This document shows positions 43,814 to 54,063 of a DNA stretch of 64,000 nt, piece after piece. A program made the translations under genes and the position numbers. Origin of the DNA: Heminiphilus faecis (GTDB taxonomy: Bacteria; Bacteroidota; Bacteroidia; Bacteroidales; Muribaculaceae); contig NZ_VSMC01000013.1 in assembly GCF_008728965.1 (NCBI RefSeq), positions 21,450 to 85,449 of the forward strand. The letters are read 5' to 3'. Each line of letters begins with the position of its first letter. Within the stretch, counting starts at the first letter, position 1. Under the pieces are notes generated by a model. The model was not told the origin of the DNA, ran no database searches, and worked only from the letters and a program-made list of their open reading frames with translations.

Positions 43814-45544
43814 TTAGTAAGCATATTCAGCCCTGACATCAACATGGATAGGCTCCTTGCTAAGATTGGGATTGAAGATAACATCGTCTTCCGGCATCGG
43901 GAAGCGGAACACACTCTCCGTGACACTGATGACCGGAGGATTGGTGTCATACTGCATGCTTTCGGGCTTAACGGTCCACTTGCCGGTCTCCCAATATGTC
44001 TTGTACAGTTCGTCAAGACCGTTGTAGTAAGAACGCTTCTGCGACTTAAGCTCGTTGATGGCGCGCTGCGGATCGTAATAGCTGAGACGTACGAAGTCAA
44101 ACCAACGGTCGCCCTCGTAAGCGAGCTCAAGACGGCGCTCTTTCCATACATCTTCCCAGCTTACCGACGAGGGCTTCTCCCAATCGGCGCTTACAGCACG
44201 GTGGTGTACCGCATGGAAGGCATCGATGACCGATGCTTCGGTCGACGAGGCGTTGTTGCCTATCTTGGCCTCGGCGTAGATAAGATATACATCGGCAAGA
44301 CGGATCAGATGGGTCGACAGACCGGTAGACTGCTTCATGCCTATATATCCGAGTTCGGCTTTATGATCTTCATCATTTCCGACAAGACCCTTCACCACGT
44401 TCGCACCTGTACCGCTTGACAAAGACTCCTTGGCATCGGGATTGTACTCCTTGTCATAAAGGAACTTCAGGTAGTCGAAACCGCCGACATTGCGCCAGAA
44501 GTAAGAATATTTGTCACCGGCAATCATCATTGTAGCCTTACGGCGCACATCAGTATTGCGACGCTCCTCGGGATTCTGGAATATATCCAATCCAAAAGCC
44601 TCCTGAAGATCGACTGAGGGCACTGTCCAGTCACCCCAAGTAAGAGTATTGGTGAAACCGCCCATTGCGAAGATGGCCTGAAGCTGATTACCGCAACCGT
44701 AAGGATTGTACGATCCGTACCAGTGCCATGCGAGAAGACTTTCTTTGTTGAAGTTATTGCTTGCGCGGAATATATCTTCATAATTCTCCATCAGCTCGCG
44801 TCCGGAATTATCCATAACGTCCTTGGCGAGGCTTGCGGCCATGTCGAGGTCGGCCTGATTGCGAGTGCCGGTCTGTCCGAGCCCCGACTTGGCAAGATAA
44901 ACCTTGGCAAGAAGAGCCTTGGCTGAAAAGCGGTCGATACGGCCGCCGGCGGCACTTTCAGGAAGAAGTGACACAGCTTTCTCAAGAGTCATTATCACGT
45001 ACTCGTATACATCAGCGGACTCTACGCGGAATTTGCTGTTGTAAGCACCGCTGGAAATGTCAGACTCCGTATCGTGGATAATAGGTATCGGTCCAAGCAT
45101 ACGTACAAGATTGAAGTATGCAAAAGCCTTCCATGTAAGAGCCTCGCCCATAGTGGCATTTTTGGCAGCCTCGGAAGCTGACGCACCTTTAATCTTATTA
45201 TAAGTAATGTTGGCCTCGGCTATTGCACGCCAGTTAGCGCCTACCATCTCTTTAAGGCTCTGATTATTGCTTTGGATCGAGAGCAACACAAACGCGTTGC
45301 CTCCTGCATATTGGTTTCCGGCAGCATTTTCAAGTTCCGAGAAATAAGCGGCAGTCAAGTCGCTCCACGGCAATCCATACAGATGATTTACACCGTTGTA
45401 GCACTCCTGATCGCTTTTATAATAATCCTCGGTAGTGTAACCGTCCTCGGTAGGACGATTGAGGAAGTCATCGCACGAAGTCATACCGAATCCGGCGACA
45501 ACTGCCAATACAGCTGCAAATTTATACTTTTTAAGAATGTTCAT
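43814..45544 (-). CDS. SusD/RagB family nutrient-binding outer-membrane lipoprotein
   Basis: A 576-residue lipoprotein starting at the ATG at 45542-45544; the longer frame starts with TTG. Signal AVVAGFGMTSCDDFLNRP is followed by EDGYTTEDYYKSDQECYNGVNHLYGLPW, RAIAEANITYNKIKG and MGEALTWKAFAYFNLVRMLGPIPI, the helical TPR-like SusD pattern. The C-terminal part has WEDVWKERRLELAYEGDRWFDFVRLSYYD, a family hallmark, and FPMPEDDVIFNPNL. It forms the lid of the SusC transporter. It starts 23 bp after susC. Confidence 0.96.
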   Translation of the reverse strand: MNILKKYKFAAVLAVVAGFGMTSCDDFLNRPTEDGYTTEDYYKSDQECYNGVNHLYGLPWSDLTAAYFSELENAAGNQYAGGNAFVLLSIQSNNQSLKEMVGANWRAIAEANITYNKIKGASASEAAKNATMGEALTWKAFAYFNLVRMLGPIPIIHDTESDISSGAYNSKFRVESADVYEYVIMTLEKAVSLLPESAAGGRIDRFSAKALLAKVYLAKSGLGQTGTRNQADLDMAASLAKDVMDNSGRELMENYEDIFRASNNFNKESLLAWHWYGSYNPYGCGNQLQAIFAMGGFTNTLTWGDWTVPSVDLQEAFGLDIFQNPEERRNTDVRRKATMMIAGDKYSYFWRNVGGFDYLKFLYDKEYNPDAKESLSSGTGANVVKGLVGNDEDHKAELGYIGMKQSTGLSTHLIRLADVYLIYAEAKIGNNASSTEASVIDAFHAVHHRAVSADWEKPSSVSWEDVWKERRLELAYEGDRWFDFVRLSYYDPQRAINELKSQKRSYYNGLDELYKTYWETGKWTVKPESMQYDTNPPVISVTESVFRFPMPEDDVIFNPNLSKEPIHVDVRAEYAY

Positions 45545-45567
45545 AATCAATTGCGTGTGTTTTAAAA

Positions 45568-48500
45568 TTAGAATGAAACATTTAAACCGAAAGAGTAAGT
45601 GGTCGGCGAAGGATAACGTCCGTTGTCAAGGCCGTATACATATCCGCTTGACGACTGGGTCGACGCACCGATCTCAGGATCATAACCTTTATACTTCGTA
45701 AACGTATGTAGATTCTGAATATTGCAGTAAACACGTAGATTATCAAGATGCAGCGAACGCAGCCATTGTGAACGCAAAGTATAACCGAGAGTTATGTTCT
45801 TAATGCGCAGATAAGATCCGTCCTCTATGTAACGGTCGCTTATACGGTCGTTTGCATTCGGATTGCCGATTGTCGCACGCGGTATACCGGTCTTCCAGTT
45901 GGTGACACGTATATTGGTAATGTCGTCATACCAGTTCTGACCGGCGGGATACACCTTGTTGGGGTCGATAGGCTCGAGGTTGGCGCGGTCGTTGACAATG
46001 GCAAGCTGGTTGCCCCATGCCGAGTTCATCTTGGTAAGGCCGATCGAGGTGTAGTTCAGGACCTTGTTACCGTAAGAGCCGTTAAGGAATATGTTCAGGT
46101 CAAAGTTCTTGTAGCGGAAAGTATTGTTCCATCCGAATGTGAATTTGGGCATCGGCGAACCGATATTTGTACGGTCATGCTCGTCGATGATGCCGTCGGG
46201 CACTCCGTTGGGACCGCTGATATCCTTGAACTTAAGGTCGCCGACCCATACGGTATTGTTGCGGTTGAACGACACACCGTCGGCGGGATAAGCCGCAGGC
46301 TTCGGAGAGTTCTGGATATCCTCAAGGTCGCGGTACACACCGTCGGTCACATAACCGAAGAAGTTAAACAGCGAACCACCTATATTGGATACGGATACGA
46401 CGTCATTCCACTGTCCGTAGCCCACTATCTGCGCGTTGGCGGTACCGGTCAGAGCAAGAAGCTTGTTCTTGTTGAACGAAATCTGGAACTCGGTATCCCA
46501 TTCAAAGTCTCCGACAAAAGGATGACCGGTGACAGTGATCTCGACTCCGCGGTTACGGATATGTCCGTAGTTACCGTAAGGTGCCTGCAGTTTGTTGCCG
46601 TCATTACCTGAAGTACCCATATAAGAGGGAAGCTGAAGCGACATAAGCATGTCCTTTGACTCCTTGTTGTAGAAGTCCACAACCAATCCGAGGCGGCTGT
46701 CGAAAAAGTCGAGGTCAAGACCTACGTTAAGCTGTTCCTGAGTCTCCCACTGTATATCGGGGTTGGGTATACGTACCGGACGCTGTCCGGTAAGCTGTCC
46801 GAAACCGGTGTCCATAGGATTGCTCAGAGGAGAGCCCCACAGAAAACCGGGTATATTGGAGTTACCTGTCTGACCCCAGCCGAGACGGAGTTTACCGTTG
46901 TTCATGATGTCACGGATAGGGAAGAATTTCTCGTTGGTGAAGCGCCATGCACCGGCAACTGAGTGGAAACCGGCCCAACGCTTGTTGGGGCCAAAGTTGG
47001 AGTTACCGTCATAACGGTAAGTGTAAGTCAACATATAGCGGCCGTCCCAGTTAAGAGTCTCGCGAGTAAAGAACGAAGCCATAGCCGAACTGCCGAAACC
47101 GTAGGTAAATGTCTGGGTACCGGTACCGAGTGCCGGATTCTGAACGAGGTCATTGGGCAGGTTAGTGTTAGACACCGAATTATACTTGTAGCTTGACTCC
47201 CACAATTCCTGACCGACCATGGCGGTAAAGTCGAGTTTCGACACTTTGCCGGAATAGGTGATATAGTTCTTTACCTGCCAGAAACTGTTGTAGTTGTTCT
47301 GGATACGGCTCATGTTCTGATCCTGACTGAAGTTGGGTAGCTTGATCACAGGCTCGTAAGTGTTGGCCTCCGACCAGTTGAGGTCCCAGCCGAATTCAGT
47401 GTGCCAAGTCAGGCCCTGTATGGGCGACACATCAAAGAATATATTACCGTTGAGTTTCTGGCGTGTAAGCTGATAAGAGTTGCTCATAGCCATAGCAACG
47501 GGGTTGGGCGTGAAGCAGCCCTCGCGATATACACTGGCGTAGTTGCCGTCGATGTCGTAAATAGGTATATCGGGGTTGGTAGTCAGAGAGTAATTGATGA
47601 TACCCTCATTAGAATCAGCGAGCTTAAGGTCCTCACCGGTATGATTGTAGCTTGCACTGAAACCGAATTTCAACCAAGACTTCAAGTCGGCGTCAAGATT
47701 GGCGCGCACACCGAAGCGATCAAACTGCGAACCGATAATGGTACCCTCTTGATCGAGATAAGACCCTGATACGTAGTACTTCACTTTCTCTGTACCACCT
47801 TGCACCGACACCTGATGCTGCTGCTGGAGAGCGGTGCGGAATACAGCGTCCTGCCAGTTTGTACCGACGCCAAGTATCGAAGGATCGGCGAGATAGGGAT
47901 CCTGCTTGGCCATGCCGTTGGCAACAAAATCATTATAGTACTCCGCATATTCACGAAGATTCAGAATGTCAAGTCGCTTGGACTGATGGTTGACAGCAAA
48001 CATGCCGTCGTAAGTGAACTTGGCTTCGCCGGCCTTACCGCGCTTGGTGGTTATAAGAACGACACCGTTGGAGCCCTGCGCACCGTAAATGGCGGTAGCG
48101 GAGGCATCCTTAAGAATCTCCATCGACACGATGTCGGCGGGGTTGATTGTCGAAAGAGGCGATACGGTAGAGGTGCTACCGTTACCGAGAGCATCGCCGA
48201 AACCGAGGCTTGCACCCGAGTTGCCGGGGCTTTGTACAATAACACCGTCAATAACGTAAAGAGGCTCGGCGTTGGCATTGATAGTAGCCTGACCGCGCAC
48301 ACGTATGGACGATGAAGAACCGGGAGCTCCCGAAGTAGACACAGCCTGCACACCGGCGGCACGGCCCTGAAGCGACTGGTCAAGATTGGTGATGATCGAA
48401 CCTTTGAGATCGGCTTCGCTCATCGACACGGACGCACCGGCAAGGTCGCTCTTCTTCATCGTACCGTATCCTACAACTACGACTTCGTCAAGGCTCACCC

Positions 48501-48807
48501 CCGATTCTTTTAGAGTAACGGTGATGTCGGTACGTCCTGCAAGGGCGACCTCTTGGGTCTCCATGCCCACATAAGATATTACTAACACTGCGTCGGGCTT
48601 AGTAACTTTAATGGCAAAATTACCATCAAAGTCGGTAGCCGCACCCACAGAAGTCCCCTTCTCCATCACGGTAGCGCCGATAGCCGGCTCGCCGGAGGGC
48701 TCGAGAACAACACCCTTTACGGATGTCTGAGCAAACACCCCCGCAGATACAGACACAAAAAGTATCAGCAGGAGGGCTCTGAATTTCAAGATGTTTCTTG
48801 TCATCAT
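45568..48807 (-). CDS. SusC/RagA family TonB-dependent transporter
   Basis: A 1079-residue outer-membrane transporter, starting at the ATG at 48805-48807 (the open frame reaches a TTG at 48813). A signal peptide is followed by a carboxypeptidase-regulatory-like domain (SVKGVVLEPSGEPAIGATVM, residues about 25-105), the TonB-box region DEVVVVGYGTMKKSDLAGA, the plug (LQGRAAGVQAVSTSGAPG, LYVIDGVIV) and a 22-strand barrel ending in TYSFGLNVSF. It imports mannan oligosaccharides together with SusD. A -7 box and a pair of candidate regulator sites lie upstream. Confidence 0.96.
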   Translation of the reverse strand: MMTRNILKFRALLLILFVSVSAGVFAQTSVKGVVLEPSGEPAIGATVMEKGTSVGAATDFDGNFAIKVTKPDAVLVISYVGMETQEVALAGRTDITVTLKESGVSLDEVVVVGYGTMKKSDLAGASVSMSEADLKGSIITNLDQSLQGRAAGVQAVSTSGAPGSSSSIRVRGQATINANAEPLYVIDGVIVQSPGNSGASLGFGDALGNGSTSTVSPLSTINPADIVSMEILKDASATAIYGAQGSNGVVLITTKRGKAGEAKFTYDGMFAVNHQSKRLDILNLREYAEYYNDFVANGMAKQDPYLADPSILGVGTNWQDAVFRTALQQQHQVSVQGGTEKVKYYVSGSYLDQEGTIIGSQFDRFGVRANLDADLKSWLKFGFSASYNHTGEDLKLADSNEGIINYSLTTNPDIPIYDIDGNYASVYREGCFTPNPVAMAMSNSYQLTRQKLNGNIFFDVSPIQGLTWHTEFGWDLNWSEANTYEPVIKLPNFSQDQNMSRIQNNYNSFWQVKNYITYSGKVSKLDFTAMVGQELWESSYKYNSVSNTNLPNDLVQNPALGTGTQTFTYGFGSSAMASFFTRETLNWDGRYMLTYTYRYDGNSNFGPNKRWAGFHSVAGAWRFTNEKFFPIRDIMNNGKLRLGWGQTGNSNIPGFLWGSPLSNPMDTGFGQLTGQRPVRIPNPDIQWETQEQLNVGLDLDFFDSRLGLVVDFYNKESKDMLMSLQLPSYMGTSGNDGNKLQAPYGNYGHIRNRGVEITVTGHPFVGDFEWDTEFQISFNKNKLLALTGTANAQIVGYGQWNDVVSVSNIGGSLFNFFGYVTDGVYRDLEDIQNSPKPAAYPADGVSFNRNNTVWVGDLKFKDISGPNGVPDGIIDEHDRTNIGSPMPKFTFGWNNTFRYKNFDLNIFLNGSYGNKVLNYTSIGLTKMNSAWGNQLAIVNDRANLEPIDPNKVYPAGQNWYDDITNIRVTNWKTGIPRATIGNPNANDRISDRYIEDGSYLRIKNITLGYTLRSQWLRSLHLDNLRVYCNIQNLHTFTKYKGYDPEIGASTQSSSGYVYGLDNGRYPSPTTYSFGLNVSF

Positions 48808-48891
48808 GAGCAATTTTAAGGTAAGGTTAATGTATTTAGGTTATTAAATGATTGGCTTTATCCGCACCGGCTTGCAAAGTGCGTACCGATG

Positions 48892-48899
48892 CAAATTTA
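48892..48899 (-). promoter_or_regulatory. Putative -7 box of the susC operon
   Basis: Minus-strand TAAATTTG, 84 bp upstream of the susC ATG. No -33 TTTG at the proper distance, as expected for an activator-dependent promoter. Confidence 0.55.
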
Positions 48900-48920
48900 G
48901 GCACTTTAAAAGAGATAAAA

Positions 48921-48956
48921 TAATACAATATTATCTCGATGTAATACTTTTATTGA
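48921..48956 (-). promoter_or_regulatory. Candidate AraC-regulator site upstream of susC
   Basis: Two direct repeats read on the plus strand, TAATACAATATTATC from 48921 and TAATACTTTTATTGA from 48942, exactly 21 bp apart. They lie just upstream of the -7 box where an activator would contact RNA polymerase. Similar elements occur at 54064-54095 and 54997-55007. Confidence 0.4.
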
Positions 48957-48964
48957 CTATTGAA

Positions 48965-50236
48965 TCAACGCATGTTCTTTTTGTAAAATTCCAGCACCCG
49001 GGGGCTCCAGTCGGTGTAATCCACAGTATGGCCTTTGTCAGGATATATGACAAACTCCTTGGGAGAGTCTATAAGATTGTAGCTTGAAAAGTTGGTGTGA
49101 GGAGGGCAGGTCTCATCCTGAAGCCCCACTCCCATAAGCACAGGACACTGAATCCATCGTGCGAGGTTTTTAATATCAAAGTAGCTAAGCATCTTATACA
49201 TCGCATCATCCGCAACACCGGCTTGGGCGGCAGCTCCCTTGACCGGGTCGGCAGGCCAATGAACGATATTGAAATAGTCGGGATAATCGCTCAGAAAAGG
49301 TATGTAAGGAGCAATGGCGGCGACACGGTTGTCAAGTGCGGCAGACACAAGTGTGAAGGCTCCGCCTTGGCTTCCGCCTTCGGCAAAAATATTGTCACGG
49401 TCGGTCTGTGGCAGCTGATAAATAAAGTCAATTGCACGCACGACATCCATAAATGCTCCACGGTAGTAAAATCCATGCGGATCACCTACTCCGAAAGTTA
49501 TCCAGTCGCCATACTTATTGTATTTTTTACACAAACCCTGTCCACGAGTAAATATCACGAAATCAATCCACTCCGAATTACTGTCGGCATCAACACACCA
49601 TGGTTCCGAACCATAGCCGTTATAATATATATGTACCGGGTATGTACCTTTTTCAACCGGAATGGCGACATAGCCGCATATGGTATCGCCGCCAAGCGAA
49701 CGCATAGAGGCAAGATACACTTTGCGCAGTTTTCCGCTCATATCGGGCATCGGTTCCATATTATACTGCGGGTCGACCCCGGCAAGTTCGGCGAGAGCCT
49801 CATCCCAAAACGCGCGCAGGTCGGACTGTGCGTCAGGGAGCGACACTATGTTTTCAGGCTCGTAGCCGAAATTCATGGCAAGCAGCCGTTCATTACCGTC
49901 ATATACCGACAGCCGATAAAAACCGGGAGCGGTGATGCCGGGTTCCAACATGATGTCAGCCACTCGGCCGGCAGGCACTGCCACACGACGTACCTCCTCC
50001 TTGACCGGAACGAAGTCATCGGTAGTGACAGTGATGCGCAACTCGGCCTCACAGGCCGCTCCGGTAGAGTCGCTCACCTGAAGAGTGAGCGCAGGCACCT
50101 CCGGAGCAAGCCACCACCAGTCATGTTCCGGAAGGGCCGATACTTTCAGTGTGCTCGCGTCAGCTGCTGTAAAAAACAAGATAAAGGCGGCAGCTACGGT
50201 AAGAGCGTGTGTCAATCGTTCGCGTAATATATTCAT
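48965..50236 (-). CDS. CE7-like acetylxylan esterase/cephalosporin deacetylase family protein
   Basis: A 423-residue secreted esterase. A beta domain at about 30-125 precedes the CE7 alpha/beta hydrolase: DLRAFWDEALAEL, YPVHIYYNGYGSEPW, FIYQLPQTDRDNIFAEGGSQGGAF with nucleophile S289, VLMGVGLQDETCPPHTNF with D374, and KGHTVDYTDW with H403. CE7 enzymes remove acetyl groups from short oligosaccharides. It is last in the GH5-led block, 3 bp after the GH5_7 gene, and probably deacetylates mannan fragments. Confidence 0.92.
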   Translation of the reverse strand: MNILRERLTHALTVAAAFILFFTAADASTLKVSALPEHDWWWLAPEVPALTLQVSDSTGAACEAELRITVTTDDFVPVKEEVRRVAVPAGRVADIMLEPGITAPGFYRLSVYDGNERLLAMNFGYEPENIVSLPDAQSDLRAFWDEALAELAGVDPQYNMEPMPDMSGKLRKVYLASMRSLGGDTICGYVAIPVEKGTYPVHIYYNGYGSEPWCVDADSNSEWIDFVIFTRGQGLCKKYNKYGDWITFGVGDPHGFYYRGAFMDVVRAIDFIYQLPQTDRDNIFAEGGSQGGAFTLVSAALDNRVAAIAPYIPFLSDYPDYFNIVHWPADPVKGAAAQAGVADDAMYKMLSYFDIKNLARWIQCPVLMGVGLQDETCPPHTNFSSYNLIDSPKEFVIYPDKGHTVDYTDWSPRVLEFYKKNMR

Positions 50237-50239
50237 AGT

Positions 50240-51538
50240 TTATTTAGTGTCTATAATACGTGAATTTTTAGAAATTATTGCAATCGTAGTGTTATCTTTT
50301 GCAAAAACAGAGTTAAGCCCCTGCTCCTCTTGTGCGGGATCGCACACATAGTCGTCACCGGATTGCCATACGACATGAGAGGGCCGGGCATATCCACCCC
50401 ATCCCCAGAAATTACATCCGGCAAGCAGGTCGCCCTCTTTAACAAGCGAGAATATATACTCGTAAAATCTGTCGCGTCCCTCTACCGGAGAGCCGGGAAC
50501 AAACGACATAGAGTCGCGCGGATAGCCGAACTCTTCAAGCACCAACGGCTTGCCGGCCTTTTTCATCATTGCGGCATGAGGCATAATATATTCAAGAGCT
50601 TTTACGCATGCGCTGTCGACCCCGGTCGACAGGGTCTCCTTGCACACCCAGCTCCAGTTGTAAGGCCACAGATGCAGAATGCCATAGTCGATTTCGGGAT
50701 AATTATGTATCTCCTCCCACAACTCTATGTCCTGCTCGCAACCATGCTTGCCTTCGCTGCCTGTCGACACAAGATGATTGGGGTCGACTTCCTTTATGAT
50801 GCGGGCGGTAGTGCGTATCCAGTCGGCAAAAGCACGCTTGCTGACACTGTCATCGGCAAAGGCACGAGGCTCATTTGCCACCTGCCATGCCATTATAGCG
50901 GGGCTTTCGGAGTAAGGCTTTCCGGTAACGCCGTTGGTACGGCCGACGATATTGCGCACGTGATTGTAAGATAGCTGCTTGGCCGAGTCACAAACGACAA
51001 ACTGCTTCACATAATCCATGTATGCGGGCCATCCGTCAACGCTCGGTATAGGTGCCTTGCCCTTGCCGGCCCATTGCAGATAAGCGCCGTAGCCGCCACT
51101 CCATTCCCACGCGTTGTTAAGATACAGCACGGCCTTCATGTCGCGACGCTCAAGTTCAGCCATAAGGAAGTCAAGCCCCTGAAGCAGAGTATCATTATAC
51201 ACTCCGGGCGCAGTCTGCAACACCGGGCCTATATGCGAAGGAAGCCCTTCGTCACCGTCGCCTCCCACAAGTATGCGAAGATTATTTATGCCGGTCGACT
51301 GAAGCAGGTCAAGCTCCCGGGCAAGACGTTGACGATTGCCTCCGCGTCCTTCGGAAGCGAGTATCGGTCCATACCAAAAATTGGTGCCGACAAAGCGGTA
51401 GAGACTGTCGCCGATATAGAAATCACCGTCACGCACGGTCACGAAATTTTCATCAGGAGCCGCCACCTTCTTTGTCGAGTTACATGCCCACACTGCCACG
51501 GCGGCAAGTACGGCAAGACATAGATATATTTTTTTCAT
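50240..51538 (-). CDS. GH5_7-like endo-beta-1,4-mannanase, lipoprotein
   Basis: A 432-residue lipoprotein (signal AAVAVWACNSTKK). The GH5 barrel has FVGTNFWYGPILAS, INNLRILVGGDGD, VLYLNNAWEWSGGYGAYLQWAG, IMAWQVANEPRAF with acid/base E223, ILHLWPYNWSW, and KPLVLEEFGYPRD with nucleophile E336. The strings NNAWEWSGG and YLQWAG are typical of subfamily 7 mannanases of Bacteroidetes and fungi. It cuts mannan chains internally. It lies between the acetylesterase and CE7 genes, in one transcription unit. Confidence 0.93.
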   Translation of the reverse strand: MKKIYLCLAVLAAVAVWACNSTKKVAAPDENFVTVRDGDFYIGDSLYRFVGTNFWYGPILASEGRGGNRQRLARELDLLQSTGINNLRILVGGDGDEGLPSHIGPVLQTAPGVYNDTLLQGLDFLMAELERRDMKAVLYLNNAWEWSGGYGAYLQWAGKGKAPIPSVDGWPAYMDYVKQFVVCDSAKQLSYNHVRNIVGRTNGVTGKPYSESPAIMAWQVANEPRAFADDSVSKRAFADWIRTTARIIKEVDPNHLVSTGSEGKHGCEQDIELWEEIHNYPEIDYGILHLWPYNWSWVCKETLSTGVDSACVKALEYIMPHAAMMKKAGKPLVLEEFGYPRDSMSFVPGSPVEGRDRFYEYIFSLVKEGDLLAGCNFWGWGGYARPSHVVWQSGDDYVCDPAQEEQGLNSVFAKDNTTIAIISKNSRIIDTK

Positions 51539-51550
51539 TATACATTATTA

Positions 51551-52993
51551 TCAGTTGTCCCAACTGTCGGTACGGAAAGGCACCAAAGGAAGTTCACGCA
51601 TGTTATACACATAAGTAGGCTGCCAGTTTCTAAAGCCGAAACGCACCGATTTTATATCCTTTACCTTGTCGGAGGTCACCTTTATGGCGTTACATCCGTT
51701 ACCGCAAAGCACATCGGCTTGGGCGGGATAGAACACACGGTCCTCACCTGCAACCTCAAATCCGGGGATATTGCGGTCAGGCATGAATCCGTCGGCGGCA
51801 TTGGAGAAATGCAATACGGCACTGTCGCCGTCAATATCGACCGACTCGAACTCTGGCGCCTCCGCTTCGATACCCTTGACGCCATAGTCGCGGGTAGCCG
51901 CCATATAAGCGAGGCGCTCCCCTATCTCAAGTTTCTTGCTCGGGTGTATCTGATACGATGTTCCGGGAGTGACCAGATCAGGGGTAGGCACTATACCGGC
52001 ATTCGGCACCGCCTTCACCGCCTTATGCTGGGCCTCGCGAAGGAGCGCACCCCAAGTGCCGTTGTCATCGCCATAATAGTGAGGAGGAACTTCCACGCAA
52101 TATATAGGCAGTTCACCTTGTCCCCACATGTCGCGCCAATGACGCACCATAGTACCGAACCGTTCAGGATAATCGGCATGTGCGCCGACATTGCTTTCGC
52201 CTTGATTCCACAAAAATCCGCGCACGGTATATCCGGCAAGAGGATACAGCATGCCGTTATACATGATCATGGGCTTGCTGTACTCCTGATAATCAGGATC
52301 GGCCGCGTTGGCGAGGTCCACGTCGGAATAGCCCTTCAGTATATCGGCCGGGAGCCATCCTTCGACTTTGCTGCCGCCCCAACTGCAGTTGATGATGCCG
52401 ACGGGCACATCCAGTATATTATTAAGTTCGCGCGCGAAGAAGTAGCCTACAGCACTGAATTCGGGCGCATTTTCGGGCATACATTCGACCCATGCTCCGG
52501 CTACCCGCTCCTGCGGGGTCAGCGCCTTGGTCTTGGGCACAGTGGCAAACCGGATGGCATGTCTATAACGTCCCGACTCGGCAATAGCTTTATTGGCTCC
52601 TTCTATCGGAGCTACCCAGAAACCGCGCAGCGGCATCTCCATATTGGACTGTCCTGAAGCAAACCACACCTCCCCTATAAGTACGTTATCAAGGTCCACC
52701 GTCGTGCCGTCGCCGGTCACGGTCACATTCTGCACATCGTATGAAGCCGCCGGCGTAGCCACCTTCACGTTCCATCGCCCGTCCTTGCCGGCTGTTGCCG
52801 TATAGCTCCTGCCGTTCCAGCCGGTAGTCACAGTAACCTTTGACTGCGGCTTGGCCCAGCCCCATAAAGAAGCCTCTGAATTTTGCTGAAGCACCATATT
52901 ACGATTGATGATGTCGGGAAGTGTAAGAGCAGCACTTTCAAGCGACACCGCGGCAAGAAGCATGGCGGCGATTGTTCGGAAATTAAGTTTCAT
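51551..52993 (-). CDS. Sialate-O-acetylesterase-type SGNH acetylesterase
   Basis: A 480-residue secreted protein (signal FRTIAAMLLAAVSLESAA). A beta-sandwich domain at about 25-105 (NMVLQQNSEASLWGWAKPQSKVTV) precedes the SGNH hydrolase: GEVWFASGQSNMEMPL with nucleophile S116, GIINCSWGGSKVEGW, GFLWNQGESNVGAHADY, and SYQIHPSKKLEIGERLAYMA with the catalytic His region. Annotation pipelines call these sialate O-acetylesterases, but PUL members deacetylate plant glycans (families such as CE6 or CE20). Here the substrate is probably acetylated mannan. Confidence 0.87.
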   Translation of the reverse strand: MKLNFRTIAAMLLAAVSLESAALTLPDIINRNMVLQQNSEASLWGWAKPQSKVTVTTGWNGRSYTATAGKDGRWNVKVATPAASYDVQNVTVTGDGTTVDLDNVLIGEVWFASGQSNMEMPLRGFWVAPIEGANKAIAESGRYRHAIRFATVPKTKALTPQERVAGAWVECMPENAPEFSAVGYFFARELNNILDVPVGIINCSWGGSKVEGWLPADILKGYSDVDLANAADPDYQEYSKPMIMYNGMLYPLAGYTVRGFLWNQGESNVGAHADYPERFGTMVRHWRDMWGQGELPIYCVEVPPHYYGDDNGTWGALLREAQHKAVKAVPNAGIVPTPDLVTPGTSYQIHPSKKLEIGERLAYMAATRDYGVKGIEAEAPEFESVDIDGDSAVLHFSNAADGFMPDRNIPGFEVAGEDRVFYPAQADVLCGNGCNAIKVTSDKVKDIKSVRFGFRNWQPTYVYNMRELPLVPFRTDSWDN

Positions 52994-53016
52994 CGTATTT
53001 CAGTTATGAGTTAATA

Positions 53017-54009
53017 TCAACGGTTACGTTTCAGGTAATACTTAACCAATACCGCCCATGGTTTCAGGTCGGCGTCGGTCCACTCTTCGCCACGCGACGC
53101 AGCCGATGGACGAAGCATCGAGCAAGTCTCGTCCTTGTCACTTACCGACCAGCATATCCAGCTTATGCCGTGCTCATCGGCAAGATCCATCCATGCTTCC
53201 CATGAGGCGGTATCGATGACCCCGTCACCGGTATGCACCATGGAGGCACATTCGGCCATAAACAGAGGCAGCCCCTTGTTTATTGCATAACGGGCCTGAT
53301 CACGCAGATAATCAGTATGAGTGGCCGCATAATAATGAAGCGAGTACACGATATTGTCATCGGACGCTATCGGATCATCGGCGGCTTCGTGCACGTTCTG
53401 GTCCCAACGCGGAGTCGGCACTATGACTATGGCATCGGAGTCATTCTCGCGTATTACAGGCAACAGCTCCTCGGCATAGCTCTTGGTCTCGGACCACTCG
53501 ACCTCAAGCGGTTCGTTCCATATCTCGTAAAGCACATTGGGTAGATGACCGTATTTTTTTGAAACATTGGCAAAAAACTCCTTTGCCAGCGGCATATTGT
53601 TGGCATGGCTGTGGAAGTCAATCAGTACATACACGCCGTTTTCGACAGCCCCTTGCACAATACTGTCAACCAGAGCATAACCCTTTTCCGGTTTCTTGTC
53701 AAAAGTCTCGTCATCAAGGTCAAGACCTATAGATGCGCGCACAATGTCGGCTCCCCAGTCATTGGCAATCTCGGCTACCGAGCTACGGTTGTAAAAACGG
53801 GGCCACATGTTGTGCCATCCGAAGCTCACGCCGCGTAGCTGCACCGGCTCCCCGTGGCAGTCTACAATCTTCGCGCCGTCCACCTTCAACTGTCCGTGTT
53901 TTTCAACTGGCGACACAGGCTTTTCATCCGCTACATTTACACCGGCTCCCCCGCATGACTGCACAAAAATGACAAAAGCCGTCAAAATAGATACGTTCAA
54001 TAATTTCAT
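53017..54009 (-). CDS. GH5 endoglucanase/mannanase-type enzyme, lipoprotein
   Basis: A 330-residue lipoprotein (signal FVIFVQSCGGAG). The GH5 catalytic domain begins GQLKVDGAKIVDCHGEPVQLRGVSF, followed by ADIVRASIGLD, VYVLIDFHSHANN, VLYEIWNEPLEVEW with acid/base E166, YSLHYYAATHTDY and PLFMAECASMV with nucleophile E253. The opening and NEP context resemble subfamily 2 cellulases, so it may cut glucose-containing sites of glucomannan. It is the first gene of the block under the AraC-type regulator gene, with candidate operator sites in front. Confidence 0.88.
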   Translation of the reverse strand: MKLLNVSILTAFVIFVQSCGGAGVNVADEKPVSPVEKHGQLKVDGAKIVDCHGEPVQLRGVSFGWHNMWPRFYNRSSVAEIANDWGADIVRASIGLDLDDETFDKKPEKGYALVDSIVQGAVENGVYVLIDFHSHANNMPLAKEFFANVSKKYGHLPNVLYEIWNEPLEVEWSETKSYAEELLPVIRENDSDAIVIVPTPRWDQNVHEAADDPIASDDNIVYSLHYYAATHTDYLRDQARYAINKGLPLFMAECASMVHTGDGVIDTASWEAWMDLADEHGISWICWSVSDKDETCSMLRPSAASRGEEWTDADLKPWAVLVKYYLKRNR

Positions 54010-54063
54010 AAGTATTTTAATACATGGTTAATATTATTTATTCAAAATCATCCTCCGCGCAAA